Source: Tardiphaga sp051811025 (GTDB taxonomy: Bacteria > Pseudomonadota > Alphaproteobacteria > Rhizobiales > Xanthobacteraceae). Taken from it: a DNA stretch of 64,000 nt. Shown here in pieces: positions 50,233-59,390 of this stretch (within the stretch, counting starts at the first letter, position 1; every line of letters starts with the position of its first letter). The stretch lies in NCBI RefSeq assembly GCF_051811025.1, contig NZ_JBPWQE010000001.1:2480001-2544000 (forward strand). The letters run 5' to 3'. Under the pieces are notes generated by a model, which saw only the letters and a list, made by a program, of their open reading frames with translations, was not told where the DNA came from and did not search any database. The position numbers and the translations under genes were made by a program.

Positions 50233-53200
50233 TTAGTCGTTGCCGAGGACGCGCGACCACCAGCCAGCCTTGCGGGGCTGGACTTCGGCTGCGGCGGCGG
50301 GCGCCGCAGGCGCGGCAACGGGAGCAGGTGCCGGCTCCGGCGCAGCGACAACGGGCGCTGCAGCGGGCTGCGGCTCCGGAGACGAGGAGCCGAAGTTGAC
50401 CTTCTCGCGGACCGTCGAACGGCGGCGGGCTGCAGCCTTGTCGTCGTCCTGAGGCGCGGCTTCCTGAACCGCAGCCGGAGCAGGAGCGACCGGCGTCGGC
50501 TCGAGCGCGGCTGGAGCGAACATCGGCACGGCATCGTGACGGCTCTGTTCGATCTCTGGCTGCGGCGCGACATAGGACGTCTCGACGTCCGGAGCTGCGT
50601 GCTGGTTCGGCTGTGCCTCGTTACGCGTGTCCTGACCTTCCAGATCGGCCACAGCATCGCTGGCTTCCGAGGTCTGCGTGGGTCCGAGTTCATCGGAGAT
50701 CGATCCGGCCAGACCTTCGTCGTTACCACCACGCCGGCGGCGTCCGCCGCGACGGCCACGGCGACGCGGGCGACGCTCGCCATCGGCCGGCTGGTCGGCA
50801 CGGGCTTCACGGGGCTGATCGTCGGCCTCGTCGTCTTCACCTTCGCTGTCGTCGCCAACGGTTTCGACGTTGCCTTCGACTGCGCCTTCAGCAGCGTTCT
50901 GGAACTCGCTGTCCTCACGACCGGGAGCGCCGCCTTCGCGGGCTTCGCCAGCACGACCACGACGGCGCCGACGGCGCTTGCGCTTGCGGCCATCGCCATC
51001 TGCATCGCCAGCGGCGCTTTCACCCGAGGTCTCGTCGTCGGTGAGACCTTCGGTCTCCTCGGTTTCGATTTCGGCTTCCGTCTCGAACAGGTCTTCGTCG
51101 TCGAATGGTTCTTCTTCCAGCGGGGGCGGGAAGGCTGCGACCTGCGCCGCGAGCAGCGCCTTGGCGGCTTCCAGCGTATGCACCTGTTCGCCGCGGTCGA
51201 TCACGAAGGACTGCTGACCACTGACATTCGGATCGGCGATGACGGCGAGCGTCACCTTGAAGCTGTTTTCGAGATCGCGCAGATGGCCACGTTTGTGATT
51301 CAGCACATAGAGCGCAACATCGGTGCGGGTGCGCACGATCAGGTTATGCGTGGCGCCCTTCATCAGGATTTCTTCGAGGCCGCGCAGCAACTGCAGGGCT
51401 ACTGACGAGACCGAGCGGACGTGACCGCTGCCACCGCAATGCGGGCAGATATCCGTGGAGCTTTCCAGCACGCTGGCGCGGATGCGCTGGCGCGACATTT
51501 CGAGCAGGCCAAAATGCGAGATGCGGCCGACCTGGATACGTGCGCGATCCTGCCGCAGACAGTCGCTCATCTTGCGTTCGACAGCGCGGTTGTTGCGCTT
51601 CTCGTCCATGTCGATGAAGTCGATCACGATCAGGCCGGCGAGATCGCGTAGACGGAGCTGACGGGCGACTTCTTCGGCGGCCTCGAGATTGGTCTTCAGC
51701 GCCGTGTCTTCGATGTGATGCTCGCGGGTCGAACGGCCCGAGTTCACGTCGATCGAAACCAAGGCTTCGGTCTGGTTGATGACGATGTAGCCACCGGAGC
51801 GGAGCTGCACGGTCGGCGAGAACATCGCGTCGAGCTGGCTCTCGACGCCCATGCGTGAGAACAGCGGCTGGCCGTCGCGATACTGCTTCACCGCGCGGAC
51901 GTTGCTCGGCATCAGCATGTGCATGAAGTCGCGCGCTTCCTGATAGCCGGCTTCGCCGGCGACCTGGATCTCGTCGATTTCCTTATTGTAGAGATCGCGC
52001 AGCGAGCGCTTGATCAGCGACCCCTCTTCATAGACGAGGGTCGGGGCCTGCGACTTCAGCGTCATGTCGCGGACGGTTTCCCACATCCGGATCAGGTATT
52101 CGAAGTCGCGCTTGATTTCCGGCTTGGTGCGCGAGGCACCGGCGGTGCGCAGGATGATCCCCATGCCTTCCGGCACGTCGAGGTCCGACACCACTTCCTT
52201 GAGACGCGAACGATCCTGTGCCGAGGTGATCTTGCGGGAGATGCCGCCGCCACGGGCGGTGTTCGGCATCAAGACGGCGTAACGGCCGGCAAGCGACAGG
52301 TAGGTGGTCAGTGCAGCGCCCTTGTTGCCGCGCTCTTCCTTGACGACCTGCACCAGCATGACCTGGCGACGCTTGATGACTTCCTGGATCTTGTACTGGC
52401 GACGCGGGCGGAAGGCGCGCTCGGGGACTTCCTCGAGAACGTCGTCACCGCCGACGGACTCGACCTGATCCTCTTCGGCTTCTTCCTCGCCGTCTTCTTC
52501 GTCTTCCTCGTCGTCGTGTTCGTCGCTGTCAGCGGCAGCGGTGTGCTCGCTTTCGGCACGCTCTTCATGATGAGCGTCCTCGGCATGCGCCGCGTTCTCT
52601 TCGGCGTGAGCGGCCTGAATCTGTTCATCGCGCGAATGATCGTCGTGTGCTTCGGCCGCGACTGGCGCCGGCGTTTCCGCCACTGCTTCGACCGGAGTAG
52701 ACGAGAAGCCTGCCGAAACTGGCTGTTCGGCTACGGGCTCGGATGCAACGACCTCAGAAGCGACGACCTCGGGAGTTGCGGCTTCAGCAGCGACGGTCTC
52801 GGACGCGACCGGTGCGGGGGCATGATCGTGGTGATCATGGTCGTGCGCGTGATCGCCTTCGGTATGCTCATGCGCGTGGGTGTGCTCGTGACCGTCATGG
52901 TCATGATGGTCGTGATCGGCAGCGTGGTGCCCGTCATCATGGGCATGGCTATGGACCTCGAAGGCCGGATCGCGCGGCTGTTCGGCCTGCGACGGATCGA
53001 TCGCTGTCGTATCGACAACATCGCTCTGCACCCGTTCGCCACGGTCGCGGCGACGGGAATTGCGATGACGTGAGCGCTTACGATTGGAGCGGTTTTCGGT
53101 CTCTTCTTCAGCTTCGCGATGGGCGCGTTCATCCGCCTCTATCAGCGCCTGACGGTCGGCGACCGGGATCTGATAATAATCGGGATGAATTTCGCTGAAA

Positions 53201-53409
53201 GCGAGAAAGCCGTGGCGGTTGCCACCGTATTCGATGAAGGCGGCCTGCAGCGACGGTTCGACGCGCGTGACCTTGGCGAGGTAGATGTTGCCGCGGAGCT
53301 GCTTGCGCTGCGCAGTCTCGAAATCAAACTCTTCGACGCGATTGCCGCGAACCACGACAACCCGGGTCTCTTCCGGGTGAGTCGCATCGATCAACATTTT
53401 GTTTGGCAT
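50233..53409 (-). CDS. rne: Ribonuclease E with large histidine-rich insert
   Basis: 1058-aa endoribonuclease that starts mRNA decay and processes rRNA and tRNA precursors. The start at 53409 (MPNKMLIDATHPEETRVVVV) matches the family; upstream codons do not. The S1 domain begins at NIYLAKVTRVEPSLQAAFIEYGGNRHGFL and is split by an insert of about 230 residues: Arg-rich (NRKRSRHRNSRRRDRGER), then 20 His in 44 residues (52822-52953), then Ala/Glu/Asp-rich acidic. The catalytic part follows with DVNSGRSTREHHIEDTALKTNLEAAEEVARQLRLRDLAGLIVIDFIDM, and the zinc-link CPHCGG. The C-terminal third is a disordered acidic/basic scaffold ending in RKAGWWSRVLG. The S1 insert is known in the Bradyrhizobium group in general; the density of His is striking. 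Confidence 0.97.
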   Translation of the reverse strand: MPNKMLIDATHPEETRVVVVRGNRVEEFDFETAQRKQLRGNIYLAKVTRVEPSLQAAFIEYGGNRHGFLAFSEIHPDYYQIPVADRQALIEADERAHREAEEETENRSNRKRSRHRNSRRRDRGERVQSDVVDTTAIDPSQAEQPRDPAFEVHSHAHDDGHHAADHDHHDHDGHEHTHAHEHTEGDHAHDHDHHDHAPAPVASETVAAEAATPEVVASEVVASEPVAEQPVSAGFSSTPVEAVAETPAPVAAEAHDDHSRDEQIQAAHAEENAAHAEDAHHEERAESEHTAAADSDEHDDEEDEEDGEEEAEEDQVESVGGDDVLEEVPERAFRPRRQYKIQEVIKRRQVMLVQVVKEERGNKGAALTTYLSLAGRYAVLMPNTARGGGISRKITSAQDRSRLKEVVSDLDVPEGMGIILRTAGASRTKPEIKRDFEYLIRMWETVRDMTLKSQAPTLVYEEGSLIKRSLRDLYNKEIDEIQVAGEAGYQEARDFMHMLMPSNVRAVKQYRDGQPLFSRMGVESQLDAMFSPTVQLRSGGYIVINQTEALVSIDVNSGRSTREHHIEDTALKTNLEAAEEVARQLRLRDLAGLIVIDFIDMDEKRNNRAVERKMSDCLRQDRARIQVGRISHFGLLEMSRQRIRASVLESSTDICPHCGGSGHVRSVSSVALQLLRGLEEILMKGATHNLIVRTRTDVALYVLNHKRGHLRDLENSFKVTLAVIADPNVSGQQSFVIDRGEQVHTLEAAKALLAAQVAAFPPPLEEEPFDDEDLFETEAEIETEETEGLTDDETSGESAAGDADGDGRKRKRRRRRRGRAGEAREGGAPGREDSEFQNAAEGAVEGNVETVGDDSEGEDDEADDQPREARADQPADGERRPRRRGRRGGRRRRGGNDEGLAGSISDELGPTQTSEASDAVADLEGQDTRNEAQPNQHAAPDVETSYVAPQPEIEQSRHDAVPMFAPAALEPTPVAPAPAAVQEAAPQDDDKAAARRRSTVREKVNFGSSSPEPQPAAAPVVAAPEPAPAPVAAPAAPAAAAEVQPRKAGWWSRVLGND
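52822..52953 (-). repeat. Histidine-rich repeat within RNase E insert
   Basis: Codes for residues 153-196 of RNase E: 20 His in 44 residues, in HDH, HEHTHAH and DHHDH patterns, alternating with Asp and Glu. The DNA is a run of gat/cat-type triplets (seen on the plus strand as atc/atg repeats), so slippage-prone. Such runs bind divalent metals in other proteins. Confidence 0.8.
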
Positions 53410-53822
53410 TTGGAGGCTCATGGAGGCGGACGGCGCGCGTGGCGGCAAGCGCGTATCGCGCAGCCGGGTGACGCAACGGTCCACCTGATTCGGGGGTGAG
53501 GGGAAGGCCGAAACACAGCCCTGAACGCCGTGCCGATCGCGAGGTCAGTGCGGGGCGACGCGCGAGGCTTGGGCCTCGCATCGGCATAGTTCCCACCTGG
53601 GTCTCGGTCGGCATCACAGTCTGGCGCATCAAGCGTCGGCCCGTCTGAACATCTTGGCGGCAAAGGCGCCGCCTTTTGCTGACGTCCGGCGCGCCGCAGG
53701 ACGCGGTCACCGGCTGTCGCATACTCCGCCCGTAAGGTCGGAATAATCGGTCATGAAGTGTCTAAAGCCGCCCCGGGAGCGAGATAAGGACCTGGGACCG
53801 GACACCTCCTGGGCTAAGACCG

Positions 53823-53860
53823 CCTCTCTGGGCAACCGCGCGCTGCGCTGGTTGTAGAGG
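53823..53860 (-). promoter_or_regulatory. Stem-loop in the presumed rne leader
   Basis: CCTCT and CAACC pair with GGTTG and AGAGG, giving two stacked 5-bp stems with internal bulges and a 12-nt GC-rich loop. It lies about 415-450 nt upstream of the rne start. Comparable leader hairpins in Escherichia coli rne mediate feedback, but these sequences are not alike. Confidence 0.3.
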
Positions 53861-54053
53861 GGAGGCCGGAAAACGCTGGATCCACCGATAGATAGTCGGG
53901 GGAACGAGCGCTGCACCGGGAGGCTGAACGCGACACAACCGGGAGTTAAACCGTCAGCTCTTCGTACATACGAGGAATGGGGGGGGCATGCAAGGGAAGC
54001 GTCACAAGGCTGCAACACTCAGGCTTATTCAATACGATGGGCTTAAGCTTCGG

Positions 54054-54079
54054 TTAACCCTGCAATCCTATTGGGTTAA
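54054..54079. promoter_or_regulatory. TTAACCC / GGGTTAA inverted repeat upstream of amiC
   Basis: Perfect 7-bp arms (54054-54060 and 54073-54079) separated by 12 bp, ending about 21 bp before the amiC GTG. Could bind a dimeric regulator or overlap the amiC promoter. Confidence 0.35.
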
Positions 54080-54100
54080 TGAGGGGCTGCTTCGGAGGCT

Positions 54101-55408
54101 GTGGATTCGTTGACGAGCCGCGCAAACCACATCGTCAGGCTGGTCACGGTGCTCTTTAGTGCCGGTTTTGGGCTGTTTTGGTGTCCGAATTCCACCTATG
54201 CCGCCGGTGAGGCGCCGCGCGCGGAAGTGGAGGGCACTTTGCCCATCGCCTCAGACGTGCGGATTGCTGGCGACGACAAGCAAACCCGTTTCATCCTCGA
54301 TCTCGACAAGAAGATCCCGCTGCGTGCTTTCGCGCTTGCCGACCCGTATCGGGTGGTCATCGACCTTCCCCAGGTCACCTTCCATCTCGATCCCGGTGCT
54401 GGAACGGTATCCCGTGGCCTAATCAAGGCGTTCCGCTACGGGCTGGTGATGCCGGGTGGGTCGCGCATGGTGTTCGATCTGACCGGACCCGCCAAAATTA
54501 AGAATTCATATGCGCTCGATCCCGCCAACGGGCAGCCGGCCCGGATGGTGATCGAGCTCGAGTCGGTTGATCGCACCACCTTCGTGCAGGCGCTGGCAGT
54601 CGAGAATCGTCCGGATCTACGGCCGGCCGTCGGAGCGGCTGCTGCGGTATCTCCGGTTGCCACCAAGGTAGTCGCGAGCGCCGTGCCTGATGCTGCGCCG
54701 GACGCTCGTCCAGTCATCGTAATCGATCCCGGTCATGGCGGCATCGACAATGGCACCCAGGCAGGCGGCGAGAGCGAGAAGGGGATCGTGCTGGGCTTCG
54801 GTCTGGCCTTGCGTGACCGTCTGGAGAAGCTTGGCAAATACCGCATCGTGATGACCCGCGCCGACGATACGTTCATTCCCTTAGATGAACGGGTGAAGGT
54901 GGCGCGCAACCAGTCGGCTGCTTTGTTCGTCTCCATCCATGCCGACGCATTGCCGCGCGGCGAGGGCGATGCGCAGGGTGCCACTGTTTATACGCTGTCC
55001 GACAAAGCCTCCGACGTCGAGGCGGAGCGGCTGGCAGACTCGGAAAATAAGGCTGACGCCATTGCCGGCGTCAATCTGACGGAAGAGCCAACCGACGTTG
55101 CAGACATCCTGATCGACCTTGCGCAGCGCGAAACCCGGACCTTCTCGAATCGCTTTGCCCGGCTGGTGGTGGGCGAGATGAAGACCACGGCGCGGATGCA
55201 CAAGCATCCCCTGAAATCGGCAGGTTTCCGTGTGCTCAAGGCCCCGGACGTCCCCTCGGTGCTGATCGAACTAGGTTACGTGTCCAACAAGGACGATCTC
55301 CAGCAACTGATGTCCGAGAACTGGCGCTCCAAGACTGTCGGGGCGGTCGCCAAGGCGATCGACGGGTTCTTCTCCAAGCGGATGGTCTCTGCCGGCCCGG
55401 GAAACTGA
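54101..55408 (+). CDS. amiC: N-acetylmuramoyl-L-alanine amidase with AMIN domain
   Basis: 435-aa periplasmic cell-wall amidase that cuts the stem peptide from muramic acid and splits septal peptidoglycan. Signal segment LVTVLFSAGFGLFWCPNSTYA, an AMIN domain at about 40-150 (FILDLDKKIPLRAFALADPYRVVIDLPQV), and Amidase_3 at 200-430 with VIVIDPGHGG, GGESEKG, FVSIHADAL (zinc ligands) and LIELGYVSN (catalytic Glu). The start is GTG at 54101 with CGGAGG only 2 bp upstream, a short spacing; TTG at 54110 is an alternative with better spacing. Followed by mrcA and prfB in a conserved group. Confidence 0.93.
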   Translation: MDSLTSRANHIVRLVTVLFSAGFGLFWCPNSTYAAGEAPRAEVEGTLPIASDVRIAGDDKQTRFILDLDKKIPLRAFALADPYRVVIDLPQVTFHLDPGAGTVSRGLIKAFRYGLVMPGGSRMVFDLTGPAKIKNSYALDPANGQPARMVIELESVDRTTFVQALAVENRPDLRPAVGAAAAVSPVATKVVASAVPDAAPDARPVIVIDPGHGGIDNGTQAGGESEKGIVLGFGLALRDRLEKLGKYRIVMTRADDTFIPLDERVKVARNQSAALFVSIHADALPRGEGDAQGATVYTLSDKASDVEAERLADSENKADAIAGVNLTEEPTDVADILIDLAQRETRTFSNRFARLVVGEMKTTARMHKHPLKSAGFRVLKAPDVPSVLIELGYVSNKDDLQQLMSENWRSKTVGAVAKAIDGFFSKRMVSAGPGN

Positions 55409-55654
55409 CGACCGGAACTGAAAATGACAAATCTTTCAGTACGAAAGCCCCGGCCTTCAGTATGAAAGCCCTAGTTTGGCCACAGCCGGAGCTCTATAAA
55501 AATTTCCGTGTGGCTGTCAGAATCGGTCAAGACTGACGGCCATTTCGGGTTGTCTCCTTGCTGATTTTTGCCGCGGGACTTGTTGCTGACTTCGCGCCCA
55601 TGGGGGCCGCCGTATGCTATATTGCGGCACAGCGATTGAAACGGATCGTCGATA

Positions 55655-58147
55655 ATGCGTCTGCTGGTGCGGTTTCTGGGTTTCTTGTTCGCTGCAGGAA
55701 CCGTGGTGTTCCTAGTGGGCGTCGCCGCCACAGCCGGGCTGATCTGGCATTATTCCAAGGACTTGCCGGACTATTCGCAGCTTCAGGATTATGAGCCGCC
55801 GGTGATGACGCGCGTCCATGCGGCCGACGGTGCGTTGCTCGGCGAATACTCCAAGGAGCGCCGGCTCTATCTGCCGATTCAGGCCGTGCCGAAGCTCGTG
55901 ATCAACGCGTTCCTCGCGGCCGAAGACAAGAATTTCTACGAGCACGGCGGCCTCGATTATTCGGGCATGGCGCGCGCGATGGTGCTTTACGCGCAGAACC
56001 TTGGCTCCAACCGCAGGCCCCAGGGCGCGTCGACGATCACGCAGCAGGTTGCGAAGAACTTCCTTCTGACCAACGAGGTGTCGTTCACCCGCAAGATCAA
56101 GGAAGCCTTGCTGGCGATGCGCATCGAGCGCACCTATTCGAAGGACAAGATCCTCGAACTGTATCTCAATGAAATCTATCTCGGTCTCGGCGCCTATGGC
56201 ATTGCCGCCGCGTCGCTGGTCTATTTCGACAAGTCGGTGAATGAACTGACCGTCTCGGAAGCTGCGTATCTCGCAGCTTTGCCGAAGGCGCCGTCGTCGC
56301 TGCATCCGGTCAAGAACCGCGACCGTGCGATTGAGCGCCGTAACTATGTGGTCGATCGTCTGCTGGAAAACGGCTGGATCAAGCAGGCCGATGCTGACAA
56401 GGCGCGCAAGGAGACGCTGAGCGTCACCGGCCGCAACAGTTCGGGTCATATCTTTGCCGGCGAGTATTTTGCCGAGGAAGTCCGCCGCGACATTCTTGAG
56501 CGTTACGGCGAAAAGAAGCTCTATGAGGGCGGCCTGTCGGTTCGCACGACGCTTGATCCGAAGATGCAGGTGATGGCCCGCAAGACCATGACTAATGGTC
56601 TGATCAATTTCGACGAGATCCGTGGTTGGCGCGGTGCGACCAACAAGATCGATATCTCCGGCGACTGGGGCGTGAAACTTGCCGAAGTGAAGGCGCTGTC
56701 CGACATCGCGCCGTGGAAGCTCGCGGTCGTGCTGGATGTCAGCGATCAGTCGGCACGGATCGGCTTTCAGCCGGGCCGTGAACTTGGCGGCGCCGTGCTC
56801 AAGGATCGCCAGACCGGCATCCTCACGCTGGACGGCGTGCGCTGGGCCAAACCCGCCGCCGGCCCGACAAAGGGCAAAACACCGACGGCCGTGTCACAGG
56901 TTTTGGCCGCGGGCGACGTGATCTATGTCGATCCGCTCACAAACAAGGACGGCTCGGTCGTCGAAGGCCAGTTCCGGCTGCGACAGTATCCGGAAGTGTC
57001 CGGCGCCATGGTTGCGATGGATCCTTTGACCGGACGCGTGCTCGCCATGGTCGGCGGCTTCTCGTTCGACCAGAGCCAGTTCAACCGCGCCACGCAGGCC
57101 TATCGTCAGCCCGGCTCATCCTTCAAGCCGCTGGTCTATTCGGCGGCGATGGACAATGGCTATACGCCGTCCACCGTCGTGGTCGACGCGCCGATCGAGA
57201 TCGATCAGGGGCAGGGTGCCGGCGTCTGGCGTCCGGAAAACTATTCGACCGGCAAGTATTATGGCCCAGTGACGCTGCGCAACGCGCTGATGCGCTCGCT
57301 GAACACCGTGACCGTGCGGCTGGCGCAGGACGTCGGCATGCCGCTGATCGGCGAATATGCCAAGCGATTCGGCGTCTATGACGAATTGCCGAACTACCTC
57401 TCCTATGCGCTCGGCGCCGGTGAAACGACCGTCATGCGGATGGTGACAGCCTATTCGATGTTCGCCAATGGCGGCCGCCGCGTGAAGTCGACGCTGATCG
57501 ACCGTATTCAGGACCGCTACGGGCATACGATTTTCAAGCATGACCAGCGCGAATGCCGCGGCTGCGACGCGCCGGAAGGCTGGAAGAACCAGGCCGAGCC
57601 GCAGCTCGTCGATCGCCGCGAGCAGGTGCTCGACGCCATGACCGCCTACCAGATCACCTCGATGATGGAAGGCGTCGTGCAGGGCGGCACCGCGACCGTG
57701 CTCCGCGAAGTCGGCAAGCCGATCGCCGGCAAGACCGGCACCACCAATGACGAGAAGGATGCCTGGTTCATCGGCTTCTCGCCTGACGTCGTGGTCGGTA
57801 TCTATGTCGGTTACGACAAGCCCAGGAACCTCGGCAACAAGGCCACCGGCGGTGCGCTGGCCGCGCCGATTGCGAAGGACTTCATGAAGCTTGCGCTCGC
57901 CGACAAGCCGGCCGTGCCGTTCCGCGTGCCTGCCGGCATCAAGCTGATCCGCGTCGACGCCAAGTCGGGCATGCGCGCCGGACCGGGCGACGGCGGCCGC
58001 ACCATCCTCGAGGCCTTCAAGCCGGGCACCGCGCCGCCGGACAACTATTCTGTGATCGGTGTCGCCGATGCGGATGGTCGTTCGCTCTCGGTGTCGCCGG
58101 AAACCGACCGCAGTTTCATGCGACCGGGAACGGGCGGCCTGTATTGA
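55655..58147 (+). CDS. mrcA: Penicillin-binding protein 1A, bifunctional
   Basis: 830-aa class A PBP that makes and cross-links peptidoglycan. One N-terminal helix (LVRFLGFLFAAGTVVFLVGVAATAG), then GT51 with AAEDKNFYEHGGLDYSGMARA, GASTITQQVAKNFLL, KDKILELYLNEIYLG. Transpeptidase from about 430: QPGSSFKPLVYS (SxxK Ser), SLN in MRSLNTVTVRLAQD, and KTGTTNDEKDAWFIG (KTG). The C-terminal tail is short. The ATG at 55655 is well placed. Lies between amiC and prfB in the same orientation. Confidence 0.96.
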   Translation: MRLLVRFLGFLFAAGTVVFLVGVAATAGLIWHYSKDLPDYSQLQDYEPPVMTRVHAADGALLGEYSKERRLYLPIQAVPKLVINAFLAAEDKNFYEHGGLDYSGMARAMVLYAQNLGSNRRPQGASTITQQVAKNFLLTNEVSFTRKIKEALLAMRIERTYSKDKILELYLNEIYLGLGAYGIAAASLVYFDKSVNELTVSEAAYLAALPKAPSSLHPVKNRDRAIERRNYVVDRLLENGWIKQADADKARKETLSVTGRNSSGHIFAGEYFAEEVRRDILERYGEKKLYEGGLSVRTTLDPKMQVMARKTMTNGLINFDEIRGWRGATNKIDISGDWGVKLAEVKALSDIAPWKLAVVLDVSDQSARIGFQPGRELGGAVLKDRQTGILTLDGVRWAKPAAGPTKGKTPTAVSQVLAAGDVIYVDPLTNKDGSVVEGQFRLRQYPEVSGAMVAMDPLTGRVLAMVGGFSFDQSQFNRATQAYRQPGSSFKPLVYSAAMDNGYTPSTVVVDAPIEIDQGQGAGVWRPENYSTGKYYGPVTLRNALMRSLNTVTVRLAQDVGMPLIGEYAKRFGVYDELPNYLSYALGAGETTVMRMVTAYSMFANGGRRVKSTLIDRIQDRYGHTIFKHDQRECRGCDAPEGWKNQAEPQLVDRREQVLDAMTAYQITSMMEGVVQGGTATVLREVGKPIAGKTGTTNDEKDAWFIGFSPDVVVGIYVGYDKPRNLGNKATGGALAAPIAKDFMKLALADKPAVPFRVPAGIKLIRVDAKSGMRAGPGDGGRTILEAFKPGTAPPDNYSVIGVADADGRSLSVSPETDRSFMRPGTGGLY

Positions 58148-58255
58148 GGCCCATCTGACCCACACCAAATCCTAGCGGATTGCGCTTTGCCGCGCACGCC
58201 GCTACATCCCGATCACCATTCGTATTGCGGCTGATGCCGCCAGATCAGAGTTTCC

Positions 58256-59387
58256 ATGCGCGCTGAAATCGAACGCCTCGTAGAAGAGATCAAGCAGTCA
58301 GTCGGGCTGCTGAGGAGGCATCTTTGACGTCGATGCATCCACGGCACGACTGGCTGAGCTGAACGCTCTCGCCGAAGACCCCAATCTCTGGAACGACCCC
58401 CAAAAGGCCCAGCGCCTGATGCAGGAGCGCACCTCACTTGAGGACTCGCTTCAAGGCATCGGCAAGGTAACGCGTGAACTCGACGACAACGTCGAGATGA
58501 TCGAACTCGGCGAGGCCGAGGGCGACCAGAGCGTCGTGACGGAAGCCGAGAATGCGCTCAAGGCGCTGAAGAAAGAGGTCGCGCGCCGCGAGCTGGAAGC
58601 GCTGCTGTCCGGTGAAGCGGATCGCTTCGACACCTATCTCGAAGTCCATGCCGGCGCCGGCGGCACCGAGAGCCAGGACTGGGCCTCGATGCTGCTGCGC
58701 ATGTATACGCGCTGGGCCGAAAAGCACGGTTTCAAGATCGAATATCTCGAAGAGACACAGGGTGAAGAAGCCGGCATCAAATCGGCGACCATCCAGATCT
58801 CCGGCCACAACGCCTATGGCTGGCTGAAGACCGAAGGCGGCGTGCATCGTCTGGTGCGTATCTCGCCTTACGACTCCAATGCCCGTCGGCACACGTCGTT
58901 CTCGAGCGTCGCGATCTTCCCGGTTGTGGACGACAGCATCAAGATCGACATCAACGAGTCCGATGTGCGTGTCGATACGATGCGTTCGGGCGGCGCGGGC
59001 GGTCAGCACGTCAACAAGACGGAGTCGGCGGTGCGTCTCACGCATATTCCGAGCGGCGTGGCCGTGGTCTGTCAGGCCGGCCGTTCGCAGCACAAGAACA
59101 AGGCCCAGGCCTGGGACATGCTTCGGGCGCGTCTTTACGAGATCGAGCTGAAGAAGCGCGAAGAGAAGGCTGCTGCCGATCAGGCTGCCAAGACCGATAT
59201 CGGCTGGGGTCACCAGATCCGTTCCTACGTGCTGCAGCCCTATCAGATGGTGAAGGACCTGCGCACCGGCGTGCAGACGTCGGACACCTCAGGCGTGCTC
59301 GACGGCGATCTTGACGAGTTCATGGCGGCGACGCTGGCGCAGCGCGCCTTCGGCACGTCGCCAGGCGCAATCGACGACGTAGACTAA
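58256..59387 (+). CDS. prfB: Peptide chain release factor 2, with programmed +1 frameshift
   Basis: 376-aa RF2 reading UGA and UAA. ATG at 58256 opens a 23-codon zero frame ending AGG AGG CAT CTT TGA C. Ribosomes that slip +1 at CTT skip T58325 and continue with GAC to the stop at 59387, as in Escherichia coli prfB. The internal AGGAGG is one codon (CAT) before CTT, matching the stimulatory Shine-Dalgarno spacing. GGQ is in MRSGGAGGQHVNKTESAVRL, and the codon-recognition tripeptide is SPY in VRISPYDSNARRHTSF, normal for this class. The stop UGA at 58325 makes this a self-regulating switch: when RF2 is scarce, ribosomes frameshift and make more. The frame starting at 58419 is only the second part. 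Confidence 0.95.
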
Positions 59388-59390
59388 CCC

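Larger units (their letters stand above)
53410..54100. other. 691-bp intergenic region, rne leader and amiC promoter
   Basis: The region between divergent rne and amiC contains no convincing gene. RNase E genes generally have long, structured 5' leaders used for autoregulation, and this interval has GC-rich hairpins such as 53656-53673 and 53823-53860. The minus frame at 53707-54018 has no family character and lies inside the presumed leader. Near amiC lies the TTAACCC/GGGTTAA repeat. Confidence 0.5.

Noticed and set aside
51919..53073. Long plus-strand frame opposite rne, with hydrophobic runs
   Set aside because: It is the complement of the His/Asp/Glu-rich insert of RNase E, which reads as Val/Met/Ile on the other strand; not a real membrane protein.
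53707..54018. 103-codon minus frame in the rne upstream region
   Set aside because: Low similarity to any protein pattern; overlaps the presumed structured rne leader.
58325..58327. prfB looks broken by an in-frame TGA
   Set aside because: This is the programmed frameshift stop with the correct slippery codon and internal ribosome-site signal, not a mutation.
58863..58910. RF2 recognition tripeptide reads SPY and not SPF
   Set aside because: SPYDSNARRHTSF is, as I recall, the usual form in alphaproteobacterial RF2, so not an anomaly.
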